A stretch of 64,000 bases of DNA, taken from positions 1-64,000 of the forward strand of contig JACRMV010000006.1 in assembly GCA_016235025.1 (NCBI GenBank). The letters run 5' to 3'. Positions 39,431-50,724 of the stretch are shown here, piece by piece; position 1 is the first letter of the stretch; each line of letters starts with the position of its first letter. Source of the stretch: Rhodocyclales bacterium. GTDB lineage: Bacteria; Pseudomonadota; Gammaproteobacteria; Burkholderiales; Rhodocyclaceae. Under the pieces are notes generated by a model that saw only the letters and a list, made by a program, of their open reading frames with translations, made no database searches and was not told the origin of the DNA. The translations under genes and the position numbers were made by a program.

Positions 39431-40075
39431 TCAAAAACCAAAAAGGCCCAGCAGCAGGGCGAAATACAGACTCAGCAAGGGTTGCAAAATCCGATCCAGA
39501 ATTCCCGAGAACAGGAGCGCCAGCAAAATCGGCAGACCCCAGCGTTCCAGTTGCGCAAACTTCAGCGCCGCTCGCGGCGGCAACAGGCTCACCGCAATGC
39601 GCCCGCCATCGAGCGGCGGCAAGGGCAACAAGTTGAGCAACATCAGCACACCGTTGATGCTGATCCCGACCCGTGCCATTTCCTTCATCGCCTCCGAGTA
39701 CGCATTCTCTGGTGCATCCACCACCAGCTTGAGCAGCAACCCCCAGCCCAGTGCCATCACCAGGTTGGCGGCCGGACCCGCAGCCGCGACCCAGAGCATA
39801 TCCTGCTTAGGTCGCCGCAGTTTACCGAAATCGACCGGCACCGGCTTGGCCCAGCCAAACAGCATGCCACCCGACGAGATCAGCAAGATCAGCGCCGGCA
39901 CGAGGAAGGTGCCCACCGGATCGACATGACGCAAGGGATTGAGGCTGATGCGCCCCAGCTTCCAGGCCGTCGTATCGCCAAAATGCCGCGCGGCATAACC
40001 GTGCGCGGCCTCGTGCAGCGTGATGGCGAAAATCACGGGCAGGGCGGAAATCGCCAGCGTTTGTATGATGTTCAT
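39431..40075 (-). CDS. site-2 protease family membrane metallopeptidase (M50)
   Basis: A 214-residue integral membrane protein with the zinc motif HEAAH near residue 22 (TLHEAAHGYAARHFGD) and the second metal motif LLPLPPLDGGRI near residue 165, the layout of short M50B peptidases. About five or six hydrophobic segments are visible and no PDZ domain, so it is not the RseP-type protease of sigma-E signalling. It commonly precedes trpS-scpA-scpB in betaproteobacteria. Substrate unknown. Confidence 0.9.
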   Translation of the reverse strand: MNIIQTLAISALPVIFAITLHEAAHGYAARHFGDTTAWKLGRISLNPLRHVDPVGTFLVPALILLISSGGMLFGWAKPVPVDFGKLRRPKQDMLWVAAAGPAANLVMALGWGLLLKLVVDAPENAYSEAMKEMARVGISINGVLMLLNLLPLPPLDGGRIAVSLLPPRAALKFAQLERWGLPILLALLFSGILDRILQPLLSLYFALLLGLFGF

Positions 40076-40108
40076 GGAGTGCGCCGATTCTAGCAGACAC
40101 GCTGTCCG

Positions 40109-40738
40109 CTACGTTGCCAGGCCCAGCGGCGCGAGCGACCCGCAACCAGTGCGCACCAGTTCCGGCTGATCACCCGCCAGATTGACCACGGTGGTCATTT
40201 CGCTGCCGCAGTGACCGGCATCGATCACGGCATCGAGCCGTTTTTCCAGTCGCTCGCGAATCTCGTCGGCATCCGACAAAGGTAAATCATCCCCCGGCAG
40301 GATCAGGGTCGAACTCAGCAACGGCTCATCCAGCGCCGCAAGCAAGGCCAGCGCCAGCGGATGATCCGGCACGCGCAGGCCGATGGTCTTGCGTTTTGGA
40401 TGCAGCAGGCGACGCGGCAATTCCTTGCTGCCTTCGAGAATGAAGGTGTAGCTGCCCGGTGTCAGCGCCTTGAGCAGGCGAAACTGCGAATTATTGACGC
40501 GCGCATACTTGGCGATTTCCGACAGATCGCGGCACATCAGCGTGAAATGATGCCGCTCATCGACGCCGCGAATGGCGCGAATACGTTCCAGCAAGGGCAC
40601 ATGGCCGGTGACGCCCACCAGCGAGTAGGCGGCATCGGTCGGCAGCGCGATGAGCCCGCCGCTCTTGACAATGTCCACCGCCTGGCGGATCAGCCGCGGC
40701 TGCGGATGCTCGGGATGAATCTGGAAAAGTTGCGCCAC
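40109..40738 (-). CDS. YciO/YrdC/Sua5-family protein
   Basis: A 209-residue protein of the Sua5/YciO/YrdC family, whose proven members make threonylcarbamoyl-AMP for the t6A tRNA modification. It has the N-terminal KSGGLIALPTDAAYSLVG segment near residue 25 and PGSYTFILEGSKELPRRL near residue 93. It is closer to YciO than TsaC by context and size, so its exact activity is uncertain. It starts 1 bp after the PHP gene. Confidence 0.88.
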   Translation of the reverse strand: MAQLFQIHPEHPQPRLIRQAVDIVKSGGLIALPTDAAYSLVGVTGHVPLLERIRAIRGVDERHHFTLMCRDLSEIAKYARVNNSQFRLLKALTPGSYTFILEGSKELPRRLLHPKRKTIGLRVPDHPLALALLAALDEPLLSSTLILPGDDLPLSDADEIRERLEKRLDAVIDAGHCGSEMTTVVNLAGDQPELVRTGCGSLAPLGLAT

Positions 40739-40739
40739 G

Positions 40740-41585
40740 TCAGAACTTCAATTCCGCCCAAACCGGCATCAGATCATCCGGCAGATCGGGTAATTTGCCG
40801 ATATCCATCCAGCTTTCGCCCGGCCCGTGAAAATCCGAACCGCGCGATGCCAGAAATCCGAATTCGCGTGCAACGCTGGCGTACTCGCGCGCCTCCTCCA
40901 CCCCCTGCGAACCGGACAGCACCTCGATGCCACGTCCGCCCAGAGCGCGAAAGGCGACGAACAGCTGACGACGTTCCGCCCGGGTCAGCCGATACCGCGC
41001 CGGATGAGCGATGACCGCCGTGCCGCCAGCGCCGACTATCCAGGTCACTGCCTGCTCCAGCGTTGCCCAGACATGGGGTACATACCCCGGCTTGCCCTTG
41101 GCCAGCCAGTGATCAAACACTTCCTTGGCGTCCCGGGCATGGCCTTTTTCAACGATGTAACGGGCGAAATGGGAACGGCTCACCAGCGCCGGATTGCCGA
41201 CATGGCGCAATGCACCCTCGTACGCGCCATGAATACCGACCTTGTCCAACTCCGCCGCCATGTTGACGGCGCGCGCATCGCGGCCACTTCTGACCTGTTG
41301 CAGTCCCGCCACCAGCGCCGGATTGGCCGGGTCGATGCCGAGGCCAACGATATGCACGGTCTGGTCATCGCCCCAGGTGATCGAAATCTCGACCCCATCG
41401 ACGAAGGCCAGCCCAAGCTCCGCTGCCGTAGCGCGCGCCTCGGCCAGCCCGCCCAGCTCATCATGGTCGGTCAGTGCCAGCAATTCAACCCCGTTGGCAT
41501 GCGCCCGGCGCACCACCCCGGCCGGCGCCAGGAGACCGTCGGAAACCGTGGAATGACAATGGAGATCAGCGTTGAGTGGACTCAT
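40740..41585 (-). CDS. rnm: PHP-domain phosphoesterase (RNase AM/YciV type)
   Basis: Metal-dependent phosphoesterase of the PHP family; E. coli YciV (RNase AM) trims 5' ends of rRNAs and removes phosphates. The 281-residue protein starts with the metal motif DLHCHSTVSDG (residues 7-17), has LALTDHDELGGL near 35, AVIAHPARY near 190 and GSDFHGPGESW near 260, a complete PHP metal site. Residues preceding AVIAHP read IVGAGGT, from a degenerate copy of the dispersed repeat. It is paired with the yciO-like gene as in E. coli and is divergent from rmlB. Confidence 0.88.
   Translation of the reverse strand: MSPLNADLHCHSTVSDGLLAPAGVVRRAHANGVELLALTDHDELGGLAEARATAAELGLAFVDGVEISITWGDDQTVHIVGLGIDPANPALVAGLQQVRSGRDARAVNMAAELDKVGIHGAYEGALRHVGNPALVSRSHFARYIVEKGHARDAKEVFDHWLAKGKPGYVPHVWATLEQAVTWIVGAGGTAVIAHPARYRLTRAERRQLFVAFRALGGRGIEVLSGSQGVEEAREYASVAREFGFLASRGSDFHGPGESWMDIGKLPDLPDDLMPVWAELKF
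41015..41038 (-). repeat. Dispersed repeat, copy in PHP gene
   Basis: The plus strand reads CCGCCGTGCCGCCAGCGCCG followed by ACTA. In gene sense and frame it encodes VGAGGTA, a degenerate form of the octapeptide. Confidence 0.5.
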
Positions 41586-41649
41586 GGCCTCATTCTAGCA
41601 GTCCGCTCCCGTGCCTTTGCGACTTCAGCCATCGCATACAATAGGGCGC

Positions 41650-42726
41650 ATGCATACATCAAAAACCGTCTTCATCACCGGCGGCGCCGGTTTCATCGGT
41701 TCGGCGCTGGTGTGCCTGCTGTTGCGGGAAACCGACTGGCGCGTGATCAACATCGACGCCCTCACCTACGCCGGCAACCTTGAATCGCTGGCAGATGTCA
41801 TCGACCATCCACGACACCTCTTCAGCCGCACCGACATCAACAATCGCGCCGCGCTGGACGCCCTGTTCCGCGAATATCAACCCGCCGGCGTGATCCACCT
41901 CGCCGCCGAATCGCATGTCGACCGCTCGATTCACGGCCCCGGCGAGTTCATCAAGACCAATATCGAAGGCACCTACACGCTGCTCGAAGCCACGCGCGCC
42001 TGGTGGTCGACGCTTGATTCGCAGGCAAAAGCCGCATTCCGTTTCCACCATGTCTCGACTGACGAGGTCTTCGGTTCGCTCGGGACGAGCGGCTTCTTTA
42101 CCGAAGACAGTCCCTACCAGCCCAATTCGCCATACTCCGCATCGAAGGCCGCCTCCGACCATCTGGTGCGCGCCTGGCATCATACCTATGGCCTGCCGAC
42201 CCTCATTACAAATTGCTCGAACAATTACGGCCCCCGCCAGTTTCCCGAAAAGCTGATTCCGCTGATGCTGCTAAATGCCCTCGGCGGCAAGCCGCTGCCA
42301 ATCTACGGCCAGGGCGACAACGTGCGTGACTGGCTCTACGTCGATGACCACGCCCGCGCCCTGCATCGGGTCTTCGCACACGGCTTGCCGGGCGAAATCT
42401 ATGCCATCGGCGGCCACAACGAGAAGACCAACCTCGAGGTCGTCGATACCCTCTGCGCCTTGCTCGACGAACTCCAGCCACGTGCCGACGGCAGGAGTTA
42501 CCGCGAACAGAAAACCTTCGTCGCCGACCGCCCCGGCCACGACCGGCGCTACGCCATCGACGCCGGCAAGATCGGGCGCGAACTCGGCTGGCAACCGCAG
42601 GAAAACTTCACCAGCGGATTGAAAAAAACCGTGCGCTGGTATCTCGACCATCCGGAGTGGACGGCCCATGTCATCAGCGGCGAATATCGCCATTGGCTGG
42701 ACAAGAACTACGGAGCGCGCACATGA
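41650..42726 (+). CDS. rmlB: dTDP-glucose 4,6-dehydratase
   Basis: Second step of dTDP-L-rhamnose synthesis, converting dTDP-glucose to the 4-keto-6-deoxy sugar. The 358-residue protein has the NAD motif [12 protein letters not shown] near residue 9, STDEVFGSL near 137, and the catalytic [12 protein letters not shown] near 165, followed by [14 protein letters not shown]. The start at 41650 gives [12 protein letters not shown]; the upstream in-frame ATG gives a non-conserved leader. TACAAT lies 7 bp before the ATG and may be a -10 box. It is first in rmlBACD. Confidence 0.95.
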   Translation: MHTSKTVFITGGAGFIGSALVCLLLRETDWRVINIDALTYAGNLESLADVIDHPRHLFSRTDINNRAALDALFREYQPAGVIHLAAESHVDRSIHGPGEFIKTNIEGTYTLLEATRAWWSTLDSQAKAAFRFHHVSTDEVFGSLGTSGFFTEDSPYQPNSPYSASKAASDHLVRAWHHTYGLPTLITNCSNNYGPRQFPEKLIPLMLLNALGGKPLPIYGQGDNVRDWLYVDDHARALHRVFAHGLPGEIYAIGGHNEKTNLEVVDTLCALLDELQPRADGRSYREQKTFVADRPGHDRRYAIDAGKIGRELGWQPQENFTSGLKKTVRWYLDHPEWTAHVISGEYRHWLDKNYGART

Positions 42727-43604
42727 GCAGAAAAGGCATCATCCTCGCCGGCGGCAGCGGCACCCGCCTCCATCCGGCGACACTCGCCGTCTCCAAGCAA
42801 CTGCTCCCGGTGTATGACAAGCCGATGATCTATTACCCGCTGACCACACTGATGCTGGCGGGTATCAGAGAGATCCTGGTGATTTCGACCCCGCAGGATC
42901 TGCCGCGCTTCGAGCAGTTGCTGGGCGATGGCGCACGTTGGGGCATCCGCTTGCAGTACGCCGTCCAGCCCGAGCCGAAAGGCATTGCCCAGGCCTTCGT
43001 CATCGGTCGCGACTTCATCGCCGGTCAGCCCAGCGCCCTGGTCCTCGGCGACAACCTGTTTTACGGCCACGATTTTTCCCGTCAATTGCAAGATGCCGAA
43101 AAAGTCGGCGCTGGCGCTACGGCGTTCGCCTATGCCGTCGCCGATCCCGAACGCTACGGCGTCATCGAATTCGACGCCGCCGGCCGCGCCCTCTCCATAG
43201 AGGAAAAACCGGCCCGGCCGAAGTCACGCTATGCCGTCACCGGCCTGTACTTTTACGATCAGCAGGTCGGTGAGATCGCCGCATCACTGCAACCCTCTGC
43301 ACGCGGCGAACTGGAAATCACCGACATCAACCGCCGCTATCTCGAACAAGGCCAGTTGCAGGTTGAAATCATGGGACGCGGCATGGCCTGGCTCGATACC
43401 GGGACGCACGACTCGCTGCTCGAAGCCAGCCAGTTCATCGCCGTGCTGGAAAAAAGGCAAGGGCTCAAGGTCGGCTGTCCCGAGGAAATCGCCTGGCGGC
43501 AAGGCTGGATCGACGCCACGCAACTCGAACGACTCGCCGCCGCGCTCGGCAAGAGCGGCTATGGCGACTATCTCCTCGGCCTTCTGAGCGCGCAGGTATT
43601 TTGA
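42723..43604 (+). CDS. rmlA: glucose-1-phosphate thymidylyltransferase
   Basis: First step of dTDP-L-rhamnose synthesis, joining dTTP and glucose 1-phosphate. The 293-residue protein has the nucleotidyltransferase motif [20 protein letters not shown] near residue 8, DKPMIYYPL, and [19 protein letters not shown] near 160. ATGA overlaps the rmlB stop. Residues about 124-133 read [10 protein letters not shown], where a dispersed-repeat copy sits just before the conserved FAYAV segment. Confidence 0.95.
   Translation: MSRKGIILAGGSGTRLHPATLAVSKQLLPVYDKPMIYYPLTTLMLAGIREILVISTPQDLPRFEQLLGDGARWGIRLQYAVQPEPKGIAQAFVIGRDFIAGQPSALVLGDNLFYGHDFSRQLQDAEKVGAGATAFAYAVADPERYGVIEFDAAGRALSIEEKPARPKSRYAVTGLYFYDQQVGEIAASLQPSARGELEITDINRRYLEQGQLQVEIMGRGMAWLDTGTHDSLLEASQFIAVLEKRQGLKVGCPEEIAWRQGWIDATQLERLAAALGKSGYGDYLLGLLSAQVF
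43097..43124 (+). repeat. Dispersed repeat, copy in rmlA
   Basis: GAAAAAGTCGGCGCTGGCG followed by CTACGGCG. Read in the gene's frame it encodes KVGAGATA. Confidence 0.65.
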
Positions 43605-44146
43605 TGAAAATCCTGGCTACCGCCTTGCCCGATGTCCTGCTGATCGAGCCCAAAGTGTTTGGCGATGCGCGCGGCTTCTTTTTTGAAAGCTGGAACCGCC
43701 GCAGCTTCACCACGCTCGGCATCGAAGCCGATTTCGTCCAGGACAACCATTCGAGGTCACAGCAAAATGTCCTGCGCGGCCTGCACTATCAAATCCGCCA
43801 GCCACAAGGCAAACTGGTGCGCGTCATTGCCGGCGAAATCTTCGATGTCGCCGTCGACCTGCGCCGCAACTCACCCGCTTTCGGCCAATGGACGGGCTTC
43901 GCACTCTCGGCTGAAAACCGCCGCATGGCGTGGATTCCACCCGGTTTCGCCCACGGCTTTTGCGTCACGTCGGAGAGTGCCGAAGTGCTCTACAAAACCA
44001 CCGACTACTGGCTGCCTGACGCCGAACGTACCCTGCAGTGGGATGACCCGCAACTGGCGATTCCCTGGCCGCTTTCCGGCGCTCCGGTGCTTTCGGCCAA
44101 AGATGCCGCCGGACTGCCACTGGCGCAGTGTGACGCATTTGCGTGA
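43604..44146 (+). CDS. rmlC: dTDP-4-dehydrorhamnose 3,5-epimerase
   Basis: Third step of dTDP-L-rhamnose synthesis, a double epimerisation. The 180-residue cupin protein has EPKVFGDARGFFFESWNRR near residue 14, FVQDNHSRSQQNVLRGLHYQ with the active-site His near 62, and PPGFAHGFCVTSE near 115. The ATG at 43604 forms a TGATG junction with the rmlA stop. It lies 24 bp before rmlD. Confidence 0.95.
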   Translation: MKILATALPDVLLIEPKVFGDARGFFFESWNRRSFTTLGIEADFVQDNHSRSQQNVLRGLHYQIRQPQGKLVRVIAGEIFDVAVDLRRNSPAFGQWTGFALSAENRRMAWIPPGFAHGFCVTSESAEVLYKTTDYWLPDAERTLQWDDPQLAIPWPLSGAPVLSAKDAAGLPLAQCDAFA

Positions 44147-44170
44147 CCGTTTTTCCATAAAATTTCCTTC

Positions 44171-45046
44171 ATGAAAATCCTCCTCACCGGCTGCAATGGA
44201 CAACTCGGCCACGAACTCAAGCGCGAACTCGCACCCCTCGGCGAAGTCATCGCCTGTGACCATGCCCGGCTCGATCTCGCCGATACCGATGCCCTGAGCG
44301 CCACAATACGCCGCGTGGCGCCCGGAATCATCGTCAATGCCGCCGCCTGGACCGCCGTCGATGCAGCCGAAACCGACCACGCCACGGCGTTCGCCATCAA
44401 TACGGTCGCCCCTGGCATCCTCGCCGAGGAAGCAAAACGCCTGGGCGCAGTGTTGATTCACTACTCGACCGATTACGTCTTCGACGGCGCAAAGTCCACG
44501 CCCTACACCGAAGACGACATGCCCGCGCCGCTCTCGGTCTATGGCGCCAGCAAGCTCGCCGGCGAACATGCGATTGCCGCCGTCGGCTGCCGCCACCTGA
44601 TCCTGCGCACCAGCTGGGTGTTCGGCACGCACGGACAGAACTTCATGAAAACCATCCTGCGCCTCGCCCGGGAGCGCGACACGCTGGACGTCGTCGCCGA
44701 TCAATTCGGCGCACCGACCTGGAGCCGTCATCTCGCCGTGGCGACGGCCTTGCTCCTGGCACGCGAAGAAACTCCACAGGGCGTGCACCATCTCGCCGCT
44801 GCAGGCGAGGCCAGCTGGCACGAGTACGCGCAAACGCTCTGCGCCGAGGCGCAAAAGCTCGGCCTGCTGGCCCGCGTGCCAGAGATTCGCCGTATCACCA
44901 GCGCCGACTTTTCGCGTCCCGCACCGCGGCCGGCCAATTCGCGGCTGGACTGCTCGCGGCTGCGCCACGCCACCGGCATCGCCCTGCCCGATTGGCGCAC
45001 CGGCCTTGCCGACTGCCTCGCCGACATGGCCGACGCAGCCCCATAA
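44171..45046 (+). CDS. rmlD: dTDP-4-dehydrorhamnose reductase
   Basis: Last step of dTDP-L-rhamnose synthesis, giving the activated sugar for lipopolysaccharide or other surface glycans. The 291-residue product has the NAD(P) motif LTGCNGQLGHEL near residue 4, STDYVFDGAKSTPYTEDD near 100, YGASKLAGE with the catalytic Tyr/Lys near 126, and RPANSRLDCSRL near the C-terminus. A dispersed-repeat copy lies antisense within the codons for [13 protein letters not shown], which still fits the RmlD family pattern. It is followed 21 bp later by parE. Confidence 0.95.
   Translation: MKILLTGCNGQLGHELKRELAPLGEVIACDHARLDLADTDALSATIRRVAPGIIVNAAAWTAVDAAETDHATAFAINTVAPGILAEEAKRLGAVLIHYSTDYVFDGAKSTPYTEDDMPAPLSVYGASKLAGEHAIAAVGCRHLILRTSWVFGTHGQNFMKTILRLARERDTLDVVADQFGAPTWSRHLAVATALLLAREETPQGVHHLAAAGEASWHEYAQTLCAEAQKLGLLARVPEIRRITSADFSRPAPRPANSRLDCSRLRHATGIALPDWRTGLADCLADMADAAP
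44888..44915 (-). repeat. Dispersed repeat, copy in rmlD
   Basis: The plus strand contains CGCCGTATCACCAGCGCC followed by GACTTTTCGC. It is antisense to rmlD, so a different peptide (RRITSADFS) is encoded. Confidence 0.65.
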
Positions 45047-47032
<1,986 letters not shown>

Positions 47033-47075
47033 AAATCGGCTTATTCTGCACACTCAAATTTCCGGGGTCTACGCA

Positions 47076-47309
47076 ATGCACCGTTTATTACTCGTCCTGA
47101 CCATTGCCATCGTCCTCGGCGGCTGCTCAGAAAAAGTGGCGCCGCTGACCCTCGATGAAAAAGCCAAGTATGTAACCGAACTGCTGGAAGATGACTCGCG
47201 GTGCGACAACTTCAGGCAACAGCTCGCCGGCCGGCCCATCGATGGCGGCGCCATCGATGCCGCCTACAAGGCAGCGATGAAAGTCCAATGCGTCAAGCGG
47301 GATGCATGA
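47076..47309 (+). CDS. Small hypothetical lipoprotein
   Basis: A 77-residue protein with a signal peptide ending in a lipobox, IVLGGCSEK, where Cys17 would be the lipidated residue. The mature part is about 60 residues, has two further Cys (RCDNF and VQCVK) that could form a disulfide, and lacks a recognised domain. It is preceded by parE and followed by a DUF1345 gene. Function unknown. Confidence 0.7.
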   Translation: MHRLLLVLTIAIVLGGCSEKVAPLTLDEKAKYVTELLEDDSRCDNFRQQLAGRPIDGGAIDAAYKAAMKVQCVKRDA

Positions 47310-47363
47310 CAAACACCCGCCGCACCGGGATCCCGGTGGATGGATAAAAGGGAGCCCGGCTTG

Positions 47364-48032
47364 ATGCACCCCGTTTTCCTGCCCGCCTGGCTGCGCCAGC
47401 GTACCCGACATCTCTGGAACCGGCCGCACCTGTCGTTTGCTGCGCTGCTGTTCCTCGGCATCCTGCTGGCCGTCTCCCCCGAACGGCATCCGGCCTACAG
47501 CCTGCTGCTGGCCTTCGATGCCGCGGCGACATTTTTTCTGTTCGTCACCGTCAGGATGATGAATCAGGCGACCACCGCCGCCATGTCGCGGCGCGCCCAG
47601 GCGCAAAGGGAAGGCCGCTGGTCGGTGCTGATTGCCGGTATGGCCGTCTCGCTGGCAACCATCGGCGCGCTCGCCATGGAACTCCATGGGGATGGCGGCT
47701 CGTGGTTGCAGATCGTGTTGGCCGCGTCGACCATCATCCTCTCCTGGTGTTTCTTCAACACGCTGTTTGCCCTGCACTATGCGCACGCTTATTACGATCA
47801 TGTTGGCAGCGAAGCGATGCTGGCAGGGCTCGAATTTCCCGGCACGGAAACGCCGGATTACTGGGATTTCATGTACTTTGCATTTGTCCTCGGCATGACC
47901 TTTCAGGTTTCCGACGTACAGATTGTCAGCCGTCCATTGCGTCGCCTGGCACTCCTGCACGGCCTCATCGCCTTTTTCTTCAATGTGGTGATCATTGCGC
48001 TGACGGTGAATGTGATTGCCGGGCTGGGCTGA
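47364..48032 (+). CDS. DUF1345 family membrane protein
   Basis: A 222-residue inner-membrane protein with about five hydrophobic segments and the diagnostic YWDFMYFAFVLGMTFQVSDV stretch (near residue 158) of DUF1345. The start at 47364 is chosen because GGGAG precedes it by 9 bp; an ATG at 47340 adds eight residues. Function unknown. It overlaps no neighbour and is followed 10 bp later by dedA. Confidence 0.8.
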   Translation: MHPVFLPAWLRQRTRHLWNRPHLSFAALLFLGILLAVSPERHPAYSLLLAFDAAATFFLFVTVRMMNQATTAAMSRRAQAQREGRWSVLIAGMAVSLATIGALAMELHGDGGSWLQIVLAASTIILSWCFFNTLFALHYAHAYYDHVGSEAMLAGLEFPGTETPDYWDFMYFAFVLGMTFQVSDVQIVSRPLRRLALLHGLIAFFFNVVIIALTVNVIAGLG

Positions 48033-48042
48033 AAGTGTACGC

Positions 48043-48600
48043 ATGCTCTCGATCGCTTCGCTGATCGCCACCTACGGCTACTACGCCCTGTTTCTCGGCA
48101 CCCTCCTCGAGGGCGAAACGGTGCTGGTCGCCGCCGGGTATGCCGCCCACCGCGGGCTCCTGGAGTTACCCTGGGTCATCGTCATCGCATTTTTTGGCGG
48201 AACCCTGGGTGATCAGGTGGCTTTTCTCGTCGGACGGCGCTATGGAAGCCGGCTGCTGGCACGCTTTCCTGCCCTGCAGTTACACGCGGTGAAGGTGCGC
48301 GCACTGCTCAATCGTTACCATACCTCGCTGATTCTTGCGGTACGTTTCCTGTATGGCTTGCGCATAGCCGGCCCGCTGGTAATCGGCATGAGCGATGTCA
48401 CGCTGCTCCGGTTCATGCTCCTCAACATGGCGGGCGCCCTGATCTGGGCTGTCAGCGTCGCGCTGGCCGGATATTATTTCGGTGCCATGCTGGAACTGGT
48501 ACTGATCGATCTCAAGCACTTCGATGAAATCATTTTGCTTGCCATTCTCGTCGCCGGTGGTGGCTTCTGGCTTTGGCGGCGATGGATGCAACGACGGTGA
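48043..48600 (+). CDS. DedA/SNARE-associated family membrane protein
   Basis: A 185-residue membrane protein of the DedA family, members of which move lipid carriers or phospholipids across the inner membrane. It has the N-terminal FLGTLLEGETVLVAAGYAAHRG, the re-entrant segment FFGGTLGDQVAFLVGRRYG near residue 52, and RFLYGLRIAGPLVIGMS near 97 with the conserved Arg residues. The start at 48043 gives MLSIASLIATYGY; a longer frame back into DUF1345 is unlikely. Confidence 0.87.
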   Translation: MLSIASLIATYGYYALFLGTLLEGETVLVAAGYAAHRGLLELPWVIVIAFFGGTLGDQVAFLVGRRYGSRLLARFPALQLHAVKVRALLNRYHTSLILAVRFLYGLRIAGPLVIGMSDVTLLRFMLLNMAGALIWAVSVALAGYYFGAMLELVLIDLKHFDEIILLAILVAGGGFWLWRRWMQRR

Positions 48601-48610
48601 ATCAGCTCGC

Positions 48611-48655
48611 GAAAAGTTCCGTCAGGACGCACAGCGCTGGTGCTGGCGACACGCC
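48611..48655 (+). repeat. Dispersed repeat, long variant upstream of kup
   Basis: GAAAAGTTCCGTCAGGACGC, then ACAGCGCTGGTGCTGGCGAC, then ACGCC. It lies between dedA and kup and matches the scpA copy closely. Confidence 0.6.
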
Positions 48656-48686
48656 GCAACAGCATCAATCCGCCTATAATCGCTCG

Positions 48687-50582
48687 ATGGTGCACAGCAA
48701 TAATTCCGACAGCAACACCAAATCACACCTCCTCACCACCGCGCTGGCGGCGATGGGCGTGGTCTATGGCGACATCGGCACCAGCCCGCTGTACACCATG
48801 AAGGAAGTCTTCAACGGCCCGCACGCCGTGGCGGTGACGCCGGCCAATCTGCTCGGCATCCTGTCGCTGATCTTCTGGGCGCTGACCATCACCGTCACTT
48901 TCAAATATGTGATGTTTATCACCCGCGCCGACAACCGCGGCGAGGGCGGCATCATGGCGCTGACCGCGCTGGCCCTGCGCACGAGAAATGCCAGCCCGCG
49001 CCTGCTGTGGCTGCTCTCCGCGCTGGGCATCTTCGGCGCGGCGTTGTTTTATGGCGACGCGGTGATCACGCCCGCCATGTCCGTACTCTCTGCGGTCGAA
49101 GGACTGGAGGTCGCCACGCCGCTGTTCAAGCCTTACGTCGTGCCGCTCACCCTGTTCATCCTGACGGGCCTTTTCATCTTCCAGCCACGCGGCACAGCCA
49201 GCATCGGCGCGCTTTTCGGCCCGGTAATGATGTTCTGGTTCGGCACGCTGGGAGCCCTCGGCGCCTGGAACATCCTCAAGCACCCCAATATTCTCGCCGC
49301 CATCAACCCGTGGTACGCCGTGCATTTTTTCAATGAAAACCGTGGTCATGGTTTCCTCGCCCTGGGCGCGGTGGTGCTGGCGATCACCGGCGGCGAGGCG
49401 CTCTATGCCGACATGGGGCACTTTGGCCGGCGGCCGATCAAATGGGCCTGGCTGGGCTATGTCTTCCCCTGTCTGTACCTGAATTACTTGGGCCAGGGTG
49501 CGCTGATTCTCGACAACCCGGCTGCCGTGAAAAACCCCTTCTTCCTGCTGGTGCCCGAGGCGCTGCTGCTGCCGATGGTCGTGCTGGCCACCGCCGCTAC
49601 CATCATTGCCTCGCAGGCAGTGATCTCCGGCGCCTTCTCGCTCACCAGCCAGGCGATGCAACTCGGCTACTGCCCGCGCATCCAGGTACGCTTCACCTCG
49701 GAGCGGGAGAAAGGCCAGATCTACATTCCGAACATCAACTGGCTGCTGCTGGCCGCCGTGATCGTGCTGGTCCTTGGCTTCAAGACCTCGTCCAACCTGG
49801 CGGCGGCCTATGGTATCGCCGTCACCCTGACCATGATGATCGATACCGTGCTCGCCTTCGTCGTGGTGCGTGCGCTGTGGAACTGGAACTGGCTGCAGGC
49901 CGGGCTGTTCCTTGCCTTGTTCATCGTGGTGGATTTCGCCTTCTTCTCCGCCAATCTGTCCAAGATTCCGGATGGCGGCTGGTTCCCGCTGGTGCTTGGC
50001 CTGGGTGTTTTCATCCTGCTTTCCACCTGGAGGCGCGGCCGTGCCCTGCTTTATGAGAAGCTCCAGCGCGATTCGATGCCGCTCGACGCCTTCCTGAAAA
50101 GCCTCGACTACGGCGGCCCGCAGCGCGTCGCCGGCACCGGCATTTTCATGACCACCAACCCCGACGGCGTACCGCGTGCAATGCTGCACAACCTGCTGCA
50201 CAACAAGGTGCTGCATGAGCGGGTGATTTTGCTCAATGTCAACGCCAAGGACATTCCCCATATCCCGGAAGCCGAGCGGGTTCGCGTCAAGGCATTGCCG
50301 CAGGGTTTCTGGCAGGTCATCGTGGATTACGGCTTCAAGGATGAGCCCGACATCCCGGCCGCGCTCGAACGCCTGGGCGAACTGGGCATGGAGCCTGTGG
50401 AAATGATGGAAACCTCCTTTTTCCTCGGTCGCGAAACCATCGTCCCCAATACCGTGCCGGCCATGCCCTTATGGCGGCAGGTGATTTTCATGTGGATGTT
50501 CCGCAACGCAGACACCGCCACGGCCTATTTCAAGATACCGACCAACCGCGTCGTCGAGCTCGGCACCCAGGTCGAGCTTTGA
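48687..50582 (+). CDS. kup: Kup-family potassium transporter
   Basis: Potassium/proton symporter of the inner membrane (KUP/HAK/KT family). The 631-residue protein starts with the conserved ALAAMGVVYGDIGTSPLYTM segment, has about 12 membrane helices up to residue 440, GGEALYADMGHFG near 238, and a cytoplasmic C-terminal domain. The start at 48687 was chosen over a longer frame because the extension passes through the dispersed repeat and is not Kup-like. TATAAT ends 6 bp before the ATG, which suggests a very short leader. Confidence 0.94.
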   Translation: MVHSNNSDSNTKSHLLTTALAAMGVVYGDIGTSPLYTMKEVFNGPHAVAVTPANLLGILSLIFWALTITVTFKYVMFITRADNRGEGGIMALTALALRTRNASPRLLWLLSALGIFGAALFYGDAVITPAMSVLSAVEGLEVATPLFKPYVVPLTLFILTGLFIFQPRGTASIGALFGPVMMFWFGTLGALGAWNILKHPNILAAINPWYAVHFFNENRGHGFLALGAVVLAITGGEALYADMGHFGRRPIKWAWLGYVFPCLYLNYLGQGALILDNPAAVKNPFFLLVPEALLLPMVVLATAATIIASQAVISGAFSLTSQAMQLGYCPRIQVRFTSEREKGQIYIPNINWLLLAAVIVLVLGFKTSSNLAAAYGIAVTLTMMIDTVLAFVVVRALWNWNWLQAGLFLALFIVVDFAFFSANLSKIPDGGWFPLVLGLGVFILLSTWRRGRALLYEKLQRDSMPLDAFLKSLDYGGPQRVAGTGIFMTTNPDGVPRAMLHNLLHNKVLHERVILLNVNAKDIPHIPEAERVRVKALPQGFWQVIVDYGFKDEPDIPAALERLGELGMEPVEMMETSFFLGRETIVPNTVPAMPLWRQVIFMWMFRNADTATAYFKIPTNRVVELGTQVEL

Positions 50583-50674
50583 GCATGTCTTGCGGCACCG
50601 GCGGCGGGTGTCTGTTGCATCGGGGCGCAAAGCGGGGAACAATACGCCTCGTCGACCTTTTCCGCCAATGGATT

Positions 50675-50716
50675 CTGACTGAAGGGAATGCAAAGCTGAC
50701 CGAAGGGAATGCAAAG
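50675..50716 (+). repeat. Tandem duplication of a 21-bp unit upstream of soxY
   Basis: Two copies of a 21-bp unit beginning CTGAcTGAAGGG and ending AATGCAAAG lie back to back, differing at one base. They end 8 bp before the soxY ATG, so they may affect translation or bind a regulator. Confidence 0.75.
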
Positions 50717-50724
50717 CCAAAACC

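Noticed and set aside
48723-50261. A 512-codon minus-strand frame opposite kup, rich in Gln, His and Arg
   Set aside because: Composition is typical of the reverse complement of membrane-protein codons; kup is certain.
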